Positions 1 to 10,030 of a stretch of 64,000 nt of DNA are shown in pieces (within the stretch, counting starts at the first letter, position 1; every line of letters starts with the position of its first letter). The stretch covers positions 14,695,506 to 14,759,505 of the forward strand of contig NC_058160.1 of NCBI RefSeq assembly GCF_020080835.1, in the 5' to 3' direction. The stretch is from Cotesia glomerata. Its lineage: Eukaryota > Arthropoda > Insecta > Hymenoptera > Braconidae. The position numbers were made by a program, and so were the translations under genes. The notes under the pieces were generated by a model, which was not told the origin of the DNA, made no database searches, and worked only from the letters and a program-made list of their open reading frames with translations.

Positions 1-85
1 TCGATTTCAGCCCTTTCGTTTATGGCTTTACCGTTTTCATCTACGATTTGGCCGCTAGTATGGTCATAATGGATACCCATGGCCG

Positions 86-1201
86 CTAGTTCGTCAGGAA
101 TGAGACTCTTGCGAAGATTAGAGTTCGGGGTTCTGGACCGTCTCCTAAATATCCGATGAACCGAGATCGATTTACGTTCTGAGGGGTTAAATTATTTCTG
201 TTTCTCGTATCTATGTCGTCGACCGAAGTCGAAGGTTTTAAGATGATGGGAGGCTCCGTTTCGCTGTGATCTTCGATTCCTTCGGTTTCTTCTGGACTGA
301 TATTGCTGCTTGATCCTTCTTCGAACTGGTCGCTGTTATCTCTCAGAAATTCGTCGACGTTAATTTCGAGTATTATATCATCATTTAACGAGTCTTCTTC
401 ACTTTGCCAGAGAGCTGGGTGTTTGTCTAAAGACTCACGAATTGTTTTTGCGGTCTCCAAGCTCGTCCGTTTTATTTCAGCATACTCTTGGGGAGTGTAA
501 TTAGATATTGCTTCTTCTCTACGGATTCTTTCTAGTGCTCTCTCTGTGTAGACATTTTCTTTTGGAGGTCGTCTTTTGAGGAGTTCATCAAACATTTTTA
601 CTAGTTCTTGAGTTTTTCGCCGTTGTTTTTGTGGAACGATCCTATCGTTGTTCTTTTCGGCTTCATCTTCCTTCTCTGCTTCGTCGTCCCCCTCTTGGCC
701 AATGTCTGGAGTCGGATTACTTGTGGATGGTCCTGGTGTGGAAGCTGGTAGGAAGACTTCGTCGTCCCCCTGTTCTTTATTTCCGGTTTCCTGTGTCTTC
801 TCTAAGTCTTCTGAAGTTATATCGAGGTTGCTAGTTTCGTGATAATTTATTTTCGGTGAGACTCGCGTTTTTCCCATCTCCCTTTTCCTAAGACGAGAGG
901 TAAAGGTCTTTCTTACTTCAGGAGCACTGCTGACTCTTGGTCTATTTTTAGGTTTCGGAGGTCGACCAGGGCGTTTGACCGCTTGAATCGCCTCCGAGTC
1001 AGAGAGTTTCTTACCCGATCCTTTTGATTTCGGTATAACAAAAATCGGTAGCGCTAGAGGGTTGTTTTCGGTACTATTATTTATTGCGAGTTCTGGAGAT
1101 TCTGGACGCCCTTCTGGGTTATAAGAGAGCCCTTCCGCGTATTGCTCGGTGATTTTATGGCGGACTACAACGTTAAATTTGTATCTACTTAATTTGGAGC
1201 G
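86..1201 (-). pseudogene. C-terminal part of pol: RNase H tether and long charged tail
   Basis: Same frame as the RT, open for some 370 codons past the TGA. It begins with the usual end of RNase H (SKLSRYKFNVVV, then AEGLSYNP in the place of ADALSRNP). After that comes a lysine/arginine stretch (RPGRPPKPKNRPR), then a highly acidic low-complexity segment (E/D/K runs near 650-700 on the map) and helical segments (YAEIKRTSLETAKTIRESL). No integrase zinc finger (HHCC) or DDE core is seen; they would have to lie left of the window. Near 86-130 the frame shifts again and an overlapping frame runs to position 1. Confidence 0.6.
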
Positions 1202-2312
1202 TCACTTAGCTTGTCTTTCGGTTATAGTTATGCTATCTCTTAACCAGGTGATACAAGGGCTACTAGTTATTAGAGTGAAATGTTTTTGGAGATACGGTCG
1301 GAACTGTTGAATCGCGTATACTACCGCGAGGCATTGTTTTTCTACGTCTGTATATCGGGTTTCAGTGTCGTGAAAGACGCGTGAGACACATGACACTATT
1401 TTCTCTCCGTCTCCTTCTATGTCATCGTCCCCCACTGTCGTCGCTTGACTGAGAATTCCGGATATTCCCGAGTCTGACGCACTGACAGCTAGGATGAAGG
1501 GTTTGTTAAAATCTGGATATTTTAGGAAAGAGTTTTCACAGAGGGCATTTTTGATATCATTAAATGCAATTTGTGCTTCTTCGGTCCATATAAAAAGCTT
1601 TGTTTTTCGCGTAAGATCTGTTATGGGCTTGGCCCTTTCAGCGAAATTTTGGATGAATCTTCGATAATAATTGACAAGTCCCATGAATTTTCTGGCTTCC
1701 GTATGATTTCTAGGTCGTGAGGCATTTTTAAGTGATGAAATCTTTTTCGGGTCTGGTTTTATGCCCTCTTTCGTTATTACGTGGCCTAAATAATCTACTT
1801 CCGGACAGAGAAATTTACATTTTTCAGGTTGGAGAGTGAGACCCGCTTCTCTCAATCTATTAAGTAATCTTTGAACTCTCACCCCATGTTCTTCTAGGGT
1901 TTTACCATAGCTAACTAAATCGTCGATATAAATAAATAATTCCGTCCTTTTCAACCCGCTTAAGGTGGAATCCATCATTCGTTGGAATATAGACGGAGCG
2001 CATTCTAGGCCAAAAGGCATGCAACAATATTCCCAGTGGCCATCTGGGGTAGAAAATGCCGTTTTTGGCGCATCTGCGGGATGCATTGGGACCTGGTGGA
2101 AACCCATGGCGAGATCGAAGACGCTGAAGAAATTAGCGTCGCCTAACTGGTCTAAAATATGGATAATTAGGGGTAAAGGATAGGCATCCCCTCTAGTGAT
2201 TTTATTTAGTTGCCTAAAGTCGATAACCATTCGATATTTTTTTATAGAAGGGTCATTAGATTTTTTTGGTACAATCCACAAAGGTGAATTGTACGGAGAG
2301 TTAGATTTTCGA
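1202..2312 (-). pseudogene. Reverse transcriptase and RNase H of the left gypsy element
   Basis: Counting from codon 2281 (a TTG inside the frame, not a true start), the RT shows VFDLAMGFHQ at about 54-63, the fingers motif AFSTPDGHWEY, MPFGLECAPSIFQ and the catalytic YIDD at 118-121, then DYLGHVIT and the connection KFMGLVNYYRRFI. The RNase H-like part follows (FILAVSASDSGISGILSQ ... TDVEKQCLAVVYAIQQFRPYL). The first RNase H Asp is replaced (AVSASDSG where T/S-DAS is usual). It ends at a TGA at 1204-1202 where family members carry Trp, and the same frame continues beyond. Enzymes of this type copy the element RNA in a cytoplasmic particle. Confidence 0.9.
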
Positions 2313-2313
2313 A

Positions 2314-2718
2314 TTATTCCCTGTTTTGGAGATTTTCGACCTGCCTGGCGATTTCTTCCCGATGTTCTGGGGGAAATCGATACTGTTTTATTCTCACCGG
2401 TTCGTTAGTGGTAGTTTCAATCCGGCAGGTGAAATTTTTCGAGCAACCCAGCTTGTCTCCAGGGAGATGGAAGACATCGTGGTTGTTTTTTATAAGGCTT
2501 TGAACTTGTTCTTTTTCTTCTTCATTTAGATGACCTAGCGGTATTTTCTGAAGTATGGTCTTAATACGTACTTCCGGGTTGGCTATACGACTAGAATTTT
2601 CGATGGAGGGGTCATCGGACTCGTCCCCGTCTGAACTAGGGTTACTGAACTCGAAATCTTCGAGTGCTTGGGATCCGATGTCTATGTCGACTGGATTTGA
2701 ATTAAGATTAATGACCAT
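2314..2718 (-). pseudogene. pol N-terminal part, linker before reverse transcriptase
   Basis: A 134-codon frame that starts at an ATG and holds the segment usually found just before RT in gypsy pol: DVFHLPGDKLGC, then KQYRFPPEHREEIARQV. The frame is lost at a TAA at 2316-2314, where a one-base deletion moves the continuing RT into another frame. No aspartic protease motif (D-S/T-G) is visible here or just upstream; an in-frame TAG separates it from a short related stretch ending near 2750. Confidence 0.75.
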
Positions 2719-2812
2719 ACACGTGGCATACCCATTCTATACCTTGACAACGGCCTCTCCTCCAAGGACTCCGTCCGGAAGGTTCATTCGAGGGAGGTAT
2801 CCTTCGCTCTTC

Positions 2813-3385
2813 TCAAAGTCCTGGACTGGTACTGCCACTACTGGGAGCATTTTCCGTATCTTTTGGAGCCGCAGCAGCTAGATTTTTCTGCCACGTGATG
2901 TATGGGTCGCCTCTTTTGAGTTTTCGACCTAGGACTAGTAAGATATCTTCTACCGAGCCTAATTCGACATGTTCAACCAGTCTCTTGGCTCGTCCATATA
3001 GTTTTTGGGCTATACGACGGGCGAAGAAGTCTTGGTTGTCTGCTGGAATGCTCGGTAGCCAATTTCTCACTATCCCATCAAACAATTTAAAATCTTTTAC
3101 GGCGTTTGGCCCTTCTCCGTTAAAATAGGGGAGGGCATCGTGTAGCTCTTTGGCCAATGTTTGTATTTGAGTTTTAAGAAGTTCCTCGTTTATAGAGGCG
3201 TCGATACGGAAAGTTCTTCTAGCCATGATTCCAAACGGAAAATCGTTTGAACAAGGAACGAAAAACGTTCCTTCTTCGTCCTCGAAGAGTTCCACGATCC
3301 TAGGGTGGTCTAACCTGAGGTAAAATTTAACTATTCCGGGTAAATTTGAATTAAGACGAAGGTTAAGAAGAAAGTTTTCGCTCAA
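2813..3385 (-). CDS. gag-like frame of the left gypsy element
   Basis: An open frame of about 190 codons, immediately upstream of pol on the same strand, where gag is expected. The frame opens from a TAA upstream without any ATG; the first ATG is internal (about residue 54, MARRTFRID), so the true start is uncertain or damaged. I see no CCHC zinc knuckle. The C-terminus is low-complexity (A, S, P, G). The helical middle part (ELLKTQIQTLAKELHDALPY, then FARRIAQKLYGRAKRLVEHV) would suit a capsid domain. The call rests on position more than on sequence likeness. Confidence 0.5.
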   Translation of the reverse strand: MSENFLLNLRLNSNLPGIVKFYLRLDHPRIVELFEDEEGTFFVPCSNDFPFGIMARRTFRIDASINEELLKTQIQTLAKELHDALPYFNGEGPNAVKDFKLFDGIVRNWLPSIPADNQDFFARRIAQKLYGRAKRLVEHVELGSVEDILLVLGRKLKRGDPYITWQKNLAAAAPKDTENAPSSGSTSPGL

Positions 3386-3927
3386 AGAACTCGAAATAAA
3401 GGAAAATACAAAAATCGAATTTTATATGATTTAAATCGCGATGTATTTTTATCGGTCACCAGGTAAGTAGGTCACAGCTGTAGAGTACAATACACCGGAT
3501 AAAAAGATTAGTTATCGTGTGTATAGAGTTGCAGTATGTTGAGTACGGACGGATAGACACGGAAGAGTTGAAAAACGTGTGTTTACTATAAGCAATTTCG
3601 AGATAGCAGTAAAAGAAGAATCGAATATTTTAATCAGACAGTAATGAAAAAGAAATTTTTATTAATTGTCGGCAAATTTAATATATAAGAAGAAAACGAC
3701 AAAAGAAAAAAAAATTTTTCTCCCGTTTTTTTTTTTTTTTTTTTATTTATTTTTTTTTTTTTTTTGAGTTTGGCTTTCTAAGATTTGGAAGAAAGATGAT
3801 TAACCAAAATTTAAGATTTTAGGTTCGGGGTGGAGATTTAGGGTCGATCGGATGGAGTTTGTACTCGACCGGCGCCTTGATAGGGGTTTGGGCTTGGCGA
3901 ATCTTTAATATTGTTTCGTAAAGTTCA

Positions 3928-4119
3928 TCAACGGCCGTAACGTTTTCTGTGATCTTTGGCCCACCAGCCTTTTTTATCGGTCACGTTCTTCGCGGGCTCA
4001 GTATGTTCTTCCCAATATTTAGTTTCTATCAAGGGGCGGTGATATACCCTTCCGTTAATAAAATCTGAACGAACTTGTTTTAAGTGATATCGATAGCCCG
4101 ACCGTCTATTCTTTCCCAT
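3928..4119 (-). CDS. Small open frame in the gypsy leader, unknown
   Basis: A 63-codon ATG-initiated frame that is rich in basic and aromatic residues (starts MGKNRRSGYRYHLKQV). I do not recognise it. It sits between the primer binding site and the gag-like frame on the same strand. It may be a leader peptide, a relic of gag, or chance. Confidence 0.25.
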   Translation of the reverse strand: MGKNRRSGYRYHLKQVRSDFINGRVYHRPLIETKYWEEHTEPAKNVTDKKGWWAKDHRKRYGR

Positions 4120-4410
4120 CGGCTCTTTAAAGTTTCCAAAAAAATTTTTATATCGGCACGTAATAAAAAATTTTATAGCCTCTACAAATCAGACAAAAGA
4201 AAAAAAAATTTTTGACAAAAATATTCAGTATCACAGAAAAAAAATTTTATATACAAAAAATGTCTTGTTAATCACATTGTAGCATCTCGAGTCAACAAAA
4301 ATTACGAAGAGGGAGAAAACCAAAAAAAATTATAAAAATTTTTCAAATTTTTAAATATTCTTTCTTATTATGGTAAAAATTTATTTTTAGCCAAGTAAAT
4401 GTGTGATCAA

Positions 4411-4554
4411 GGGAAGGTGTTAAATTCAAAGCACCCTTCCCAAGAGTTGAGTTTTGTGAAAGTTTTCTCAGCTAAAGAAAGTGCTTTTCAAGCACCTTTC
4501 CAGAACTGGAAATTTTTGTGTAAGAGAAGGTGCTAAATTTAAAGCACCCTTCTC
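4411..4554. repeat. Three consecutive related stem-loops in the gypsy leader
   Basis: Hairpins at 4411-4441 (GGGAAGGTG pairs with CACCCTTCCC), 4477-4500 (GAAAGTGCTT with AAGCACCTTTC) and 4524-4554 (GAGAAGGTGC with GCACCCTTCTC). Stems share the core AAGGTGC/GCACCTT and the loops are AT-rich. They lie between the primer site and gag. A role in RNA packaging or translation is conceivable but not shown. Confidence 0.6.
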
Positions 4555-5264
4555 GTAATATGTAAGTATAAATGTAAAGGTTCAAAATAAATTTTTTTTT
4601 TTTTTTTTTTTTTTTTGCCAAAATAAGTCCTTGTTAACTAGTGATGAGGGACAAAAAATAAACTTCTATAAATAAAATTTGAATAATAGAATTCAAAAAT
4701 AATACCCGTAAACTGCTTAATTAGCAAAAGAATTCTTTAAACGGACGTACAATATTTCTGCTGACAAGAGATACACGTGCGAGTCCGCGTGATGCGAGCC
4801 GCACCTCGAATAAAGAAACGTCAGCGAATCTTTATTCTATTATTTAGACTAAGAGAAGAAAGTTATAATAGAAGGTGAAAAAGATAATAAAAAGAAATGA
4901 TTTTGTTTTAATTTTATAACTCCTTTAAATAAATGAAAAGAAAATTCTTTAGCAAATTATAAGAAAAACTTTGATGTCAACAAAAAAAAATGTTAAACAA
5001 AAATTAGAATTTCTGGAGTTAATGGTATATATATAAAAAAATTTTAAGAATTTTAAATGAGACTTGAAAATTTATAAAATTTAAGAATAAAAGAAACTGA
5101 TAATTTTAGGTTTTAAAAAAGAGATTCTTAAACTGTCAAAACTAGAGTTTACTTAACAGTAGAATTTACTTGATTTTAATAAGAGATAGATTAAAAAGAA
5201 AAAGAGGAAATATTTAAAGATTATAAATTTTCTCAAACAAAAGTTAAATAATTTCGTACTCGAT

Positions 5265-5282
5265 ATCCCACCGCTGCCACCA
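5265..5282 (-). promoter_or_regulatory. Primer binding site, tRNA-Leu type
   Basis: On the minus strand the 18 nt read TGGTGGCAGCGGTGGGAT, one base inside the LTR end. This is the complement of the 3' end, CCA included, that I know for animal tRNA-Leu of the AAG/UAG type (ATCCCACCGCTGCCACCA). It fixes both the orientation of the element and the inner LTR border. Confidence 0.8.
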
Positions 5283-5283
5283 G

Positions 5284-6212
5284 TGTTCTTTATGTTATGT
5301 CCAAGGGCGTTTAAGTGGTAGCGTAAACGGTGGAGGTTTGGACTAACGATTTAAAGAATACGCAACGGAAGTTTTAATTCCGTTGTTTAATTATTTATGT
5401 GGGACGTTTTCGACGGACGAATTTACCACGCCTTCGTTTGAGACTGAGTACGGATTTTTATTGAGTATAGATGTACTTACTACTTGCAGGGTTATTTCTG
5501 ATTACCGGATCCGTGATCCCGGGGCTGCTGTTAGCGCCTTTTCCTTGAATGGGCCCTCCGGTTGGTCCTTGCAGCGGATGGATGTGGATGGATTTGGGCT
5601 GCTTATTTTGAGGGCTTCTTATTTTTATGAAATGAATTTATTTAAAACAGATTTCACTTCTTTTTAAGATTTATTTGAATTAACACCAAAACTTTTACAC
5701 TTTCACAAATTTTATTTAATCGAAATTATTATAATGAATTTTATTTGAATTTGAGCTAACGTCCTCCAGTCCCCCGTAGGGTAAAGTGCGCAAAATTAGC
5801 TTTTAGGAAATTTTGAATAAACTTAATGACCGAATTCTCGCCTAAGTGCAGAGCAAATTAGAACTTTGAGATTCCGGTTCTCTAAAATTTATTTACTGGT
5901 CGAATTCTCGCCTAAGTGCAGAGCAAATTAGAACTTTGAGAATACGACTCTGTAAGATTAAAACTAATACGTGGCCTGCCGCTAAACCGCGTCCAAACTT
6001 CCTCTAAGTGCAGTGCAAATTAAAGCAAAGGACTCTACAAGGCACGGGCCCGTCAGTTAAACGCGAAAGTCGAATTAATCAACTAAAACAAGGCGTTGGC
6101 TGTTGATCGCCTTTTTAAATACTCGCGGTGCTGAGGTTGCAGAAGTCCCCGCTAGTTAACCAGCAGGTGATTTAAATTTGAAGAAAGAAAATAATTGAGG
6201 GTGGACATAACA
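5284..6212 (-). repeat. Putative 5' LTR of the left gypsy element
   Basis: The segment starts right next to the primer binding site and is bounded by TGTT on one end and AACA on the other when read on the + strand (TGTTCTTTATG ... GGACATAACA), the usual TG...CA form. It is 929 bp long. It contains a direct repeat of about 70 bp at 5829-5970 (the phrase CCTAAGTGCAGAGCAAATTA occurs twice and a weaker third copy lies near 6003). The right edge is inferred from the terminal dinucleotide only, because the partner LTR is outside the window. Confidence 0.55.
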
Positions 6213-6308
6213 CTGACAATTGAAAAAAATTAACTGTATCGAAACGAAATTATTTTGACACGCAATTTTCACAAGGGTTTTGACAAACTTCCTCAGAAAT
6301 AAAACAAA

Positions 6309-6913
6309 AAAAATTAGGAAAACGGTTGACCCTGAAGGCCATCCCGGCAACTTCCCGCTAAAAATGTAATTTTCGTATAGTTTTGAACTCTCCGAGCTCA
6401 AAAGTCTACTAAAAGTTAAATAAAACCCTATTTTTTGAATTTTCAAAATGCAATAACTTTTGAATGAATAAACCGATTTTCACGCGGTTGGCGGCATTCG
6501 ACGCAGTTTTTTAAATTCTATGCTAAATTTTCAAACACAGATTGATAATACCAGAAGTTTCGATGTAATTCGAAAGAAACCGTTTTTTTCGATTTGTTTC
6601 GTCAACGATAACTCACGAACGAATCAACTGATTTTGACCAGATTGGTAACGATCGACGTGTTTTTTTGATGTTAAGAGCTGATTAATTTTTAAAATTGAT
6701 CGGTCAAGCCGTTTAAAAGTTATGAGAAGTTTACATACATCCACACATACATACATACAGACGTACAGACACCATCGCGGGAATAGTCAGGGAAGCTTCC
6801 TAGGACCGCAAAACGTCGAGATCTGATAAAAACTCGATTTTTGAAAAACAGGGTAAAATTCATAACTTCCCGATTTTTGAATATTTTCAATTTTCTTAGC
6901 GGGAAGTTAAAAA
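6309..6913 (+). repeat. (CA)n-repeat family, copy 1
   Basis: Starts AAATTAGGAAAACGGTTGACC, then CTGAAGGCCATCCC and AACTTCCCGCTAA, and ends with TTAGCGGGAAGTTAAAAA, so the two ends carry a short inverted motif (AACTTCCCGCTAA/TTAGCGGGAAGTT). Inside are two diverged modules built on AACCGATTTT(C/G)AC and GACGCAGTTTTTTAA, followed by a CATACATACAGAC tract where other copies carry long (CA)n. No coding capacity. It abuts the next copy head to tail. Confidence 0.8.
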
Positions 6914-7515
6914 TCTGAAAAATGGTTGACCCTGAAGGCCATCCCTGCAACTTCCCGCCAATTCTATACCTAAACGCTTTAAATTAAAATTATAAAGTTT
7001 TTGAGCTCTTCGAGCTCATAAATACAATTTGTATATTATTTTGAGCACTCCGAGATCGAAAAATAGCTTATGGATGCTTTTGAGCTCGTCGAGCTTAAAA
7101 GCTTGATAGACGTTTGATAAAACACTATTTTTTGAATTTTCAAATCGCAATAACTTTTGAATGAATGTACCGATTTTCACGCGGAAGGTAGCATTCGAAG
7201 CAATTTTTTAAGCTTTATGAAGAAATTTAAAGTTTAAATTGATAGAGCGAAAAATTTTGGAGTAATTCCGAAAAAACACTTTTTTCGGTTTTCTTTCGTC
7301 AACGATAACTCACAAACGAATCAACCAATTTTGACCGGACTAGCGGTGATCGACGTAGTTTTTTATGTTAAGAGCTGATTAGTTTTTAGAGTCGATCGGT
7401 AGAGCCGTTTGAAAGTTATTTGAAAAAAACCACTTTTAAAAAAAAGTTTTTTTTGTAGTTTTTTTGCAATTTCTCAAAATCTACTGTTTCTAATCAGTCC
7501 AAAGTGTTTTGTGAC

Positions 7516-7557
<42 letters not shown>

Positions 7558-7717
7558 TACATACAGACATACAGACACCATCGCAGAAATAGTCAGGGAA
7601 GCTTCCTAGGACCTCGAAACGTCGAGATTCGATGAAAACTCGATTTTCGTAAAACGAGGTGAAAACAATAACTTTTTGATTTTCGAAAATCTTTGATTTT
7701 CCTAGCGGGAAGTTAAA
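6914..7717 (+). repeat. (CA)n-repeat family, copy 2, head to tail with copies 1 and 3
   Basis: Begins AATGGTTGACCCTGAAGGCC and ends CCTAGCGGGAAGTTAAAAA. It has three palindromic phrases of the form TTTTGAGCTC-NNN-GAGCTCAAAA near 7000-7105, the AACCGATTTT modules, a (CA)n tract at 7519-7551 and the conserved tail GGGAAGCTTCCTAGGACC ... AACGTCGAGAT. The open minus-strand frame here only reads through the microsatellite. Confidence 0.8.
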
Positions 7718-8069
7718 AAAATTAGGCAAACGGTTGACCCTGAAGGCCATCGCTACAAATTCCCGCTACTTTCGTAATTAAGCGTTCAAAATTGCACTTA
7801 TTACGTTTTTGAGCTTGTCGAGCTCAAAAGTATAATTTTCGTGTCAAAAGTCTAATAGAAGTTTAATAACACAATATTTTTTGAATTTTCAAACCTCAAT
7901 AACTTTTGAATAAATAAACCAATTTTCGCGCGGTTAGCGGCATTTCACGCAGTTTTTCAAATTATATGATATTTTATCAAACACAAATTCACCAGACCGG
8001 AAATTTTGGAGTAATTAGAAAAAAACACTTCTTTTCGATTTCTTTCGTCATCGATAACTCACGAACGAA

Positions 8070-9625
8070 GAATATATGGCGAGGCTTTCGCCTACCTCCA
8101 AAGAGGCCATTTTCTGGGCTCAAAAGAGCTATACACGCACGTATATTTGTCCTACCCTCACCATAACGAGAGCACAGCCAAGATCGTGGACAAGGAAAAA
8201 CCGCTGCTTTCTTGTTTTTATACACATTCATTGAACAGCTGTGAGACTTGCGTGCAATTATAAGTGTGTGAAATTCTTATCGACTCCTCTGGCAACTCAT
8301 TCCCTATGGGCACATCGAGTTGTACCCACAGAATATGAGCAGTATCCAGCGGGGACCACGGGGAGGCGGAGTCGATAGAAGACCATGTTGTTTGTGTAAT
8401 GTGTTGTGTGTAAAGTATGATTCTACGGGTAAGTGTTTGCGTGCGTGGGGTGCCCAGACACTTGTGTTGTTTGTGGTCATTTTTCCCTAACTTATTCTAC
8501 GGCAGTCATCCAAAGCTTTATACTGTCCTCACAATTGTATGGAGCATATCGCTTGTGCCTAGATGCTCCAACTCTTCCTAGGTGGATATCTGTTGAGTCT
8601 CGTCCCTAGTCGCATTTTCGTTAGCTAGTTGGGTTTGAAGTTTGCAACACATTACTACTTTACTGAAACCTTTTAAAAGCTTGAAGTTACTTTGGGATGT
8701 GGCAATCGCACGCGTAACGCTCGCCCACTCCGCGCTCCCACTCCATATGTCCTTGAGCACCTCGCGTTGAGGCTCATACTCATGGCATTCGAGCATTGAG
8801 TGCTCCACGTTGTTGACCCTTTCTCCTAACCCATTCTCCCTACACTCGTCGCAGAATTTACTATCCGTATGTTCATACTTGAAGTGGTATTCTCTAAAAC
8901 AACCGAGGCCGATTGGGATTTGGGTCAGCCAGAAGTTAGGGCTGATCCATTTGTTTGTTAGACGCTCTGCTACGTCTGGGAAGAAGACTTTAGTTTCGCG
9001 GCCGTTCTCTGATGTATCCCATTGTTCTGACCACCGACGTATGGTTTCAGTTCTAAGGGTTACAAGGCGATCCTCCGCATCTGGCTGCACGGCGACGTTT
9101 CCAAAGGTAGCCTGTTTGCCAATACAGAGGTTGTATCGCGCGCACCGTTCGTCTATTACGAGCTGAATGGGCACTGCACCCGCGACTACGCAAATCCTGT
9201 AGGCAGTAGTTGTTGTTATTAGCGCCTGACGCTGAAGTGCTCGAAGATGTCTCCAGTCCTCCTTATCGCAACGGTCACTACAAGCTGCCACCGCATATGT
9301 GACAATAGGCATAAAGAGACCCTTGTATATGGTGGACATAGCTGGGTATCGCAATCCCCATTTTGCCCGCGCAATACGCCGCATGCGCCCGAATACCCTA
9401 CTTAGTTTCGCGGGCCTTGTTTTAATGGGATTTTTCACTTTGAGGCCCTCGTCGAAGTGTACCCCTAAGTATCTAACGCTTGATTTGAATTTGACTTTGG
9501 AATCTCCTATCATTATTTTTGGCGGTTTGTTATCGTACTTGGGCTTTCACTGTCATCCTTTTGCTTTATAGGGGTACGGGCTCTTTTTATCCTTACGTGG
9601 ACCGCGATGCACAAATTCGTTCTTG
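8070..9625 (-). mobile_element. 5'-truncated R1-clade LINE with 15-bp target duplication
   Basis: An insert on the minus strand inside a (CA)n-family repeat. Both flanks carry TAACTCACGAACGAA (8055-8069 and 9626-9640), a perfect 15-bp target site duplication, which fits the 13-15 bp duplications typical of R1-clade elements. The coding end of ORF2 is at 9513-8578 and the 3' UTR is 8577-8070. The 5' part is missing from about 9600, the usual result of incomplete reverse transcription. Confidence 0.85.
8578..9600 (-). pseudogene. C-terminal part of R1-type ORF2 (end of RT and zinc-binding tail)
   Basis: The ATG at 9513 is internal; the frame reads on upstream (KYDNKPPKIM) to a stop near 9555. 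Visible: the post-RT segment SVRYLGVHFDEGLKV, the thumb-like TYAVAACSDRCDK and RALQRQALITTTTAYR, typical of the R1/TRAS group, and a C-terminal zinc-binding motif CDECRENGLG then EHSMLECHEY (C-x2-C-x12-H-x4-C). The YADD core is absent because of 5' truncation. The 311 codons after the ATG are open, so the copy is fairly young. Confidence 0.85.
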
Positions 9626-9950
9626 TAACTCACGAACGAATCAACCGATTTTGACTAGCTTGGTGGCGATCATTGTAGTTTTTTGAGGTTAAGAGCTGAT
9701 AAGTTTTTGAAATCAATCGGTTTAGCCGTTCAAAAGATATTAAATAAACGTATTTTTGGAAATTGTGGAAAACCACCTTTGAAAAAAATTTTTTTTGCAG
9801 TTTTTTTAAGATTTCTCAAAATCTATCGGTCCGAATCGTTTCCCTTATGAAGTAGATTCAAAATCTAAGTTCAGTCAAGCCTTTTCGAATGGCACCAACC
9901 GCGATCAAATCGGTCAAGCTGTTCAAAAGTTATGAGAGGTTTACGTGCAT

Positions 9951-9951
<1 letters not shown>

Positions 9952-10028
<77 letters not shown>
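9952..10028. repeat. (CA)n microsatellite, junction with an R1-clade LINE
   Basis: About 38 CA units. It lies at the place where all copies of the surrounding repeat have their (CA)n, and the LINE 5' end (TCGGGGCAGAAG) follows directly. The frames reading THTHTH or VCVCVC across it are not genes. Confidence 0.95.

Positions 10029-10030
<2 letters not shown>

Larger units (their letters stand above)
1..6212 (-). mobile_element. Ty3/gypsy-type LTR retrotransposon, truncated by the window edge
   Basis: Seen reading the minus strand: a putative 5' LTR (5284-6212), an 18-nt primer binding site (5265-5282), a long leader with three hairpins, a gag-like frame (3385-2813), and pol frames covering reverse transcriptase and RNase H (2718-1202) and a long acidic tail (1201-86). 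Integrase and the 3' LTR would lie left of position 1. Pol carries at least one frameshift, near 2310, and an in-frame TGA at 1204-1202, so this copy looks dead. The order LTR, PBS, gag, pol and the RT motifs fit the Ty3/gypsy group. No env frame can be judged from what is present. Confidence 0.85.
7718..10028 (+). repeat. (CA)n-repeat family, copy 3, split by a LINE and ended at its (CA)n tract
   Basis: The left part (7718-8069) runs from the GGTTGACCCTGAAGGCC start to the module AACTCACGAACGAA. It resumes at 9626 with the same 15 bases and goes on through AACCGATTTT, GGCACCAACCGCGATC and GTTCAAAAGTTATGAGAGG into a (CA)n tract (9952-10028). The 3' tail of the repeat is missing because an R1-clade LINE begins right after the (CA)n. 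Confidence 0.8.

Noticed and set aside
1..6212. An integrated polydnavirus or other viral segment
   Set aside because: The visible genes and the tRNA-Leu primer site are those of an LTR retrotransposon; no viral gene family was seen anywhere in the window.
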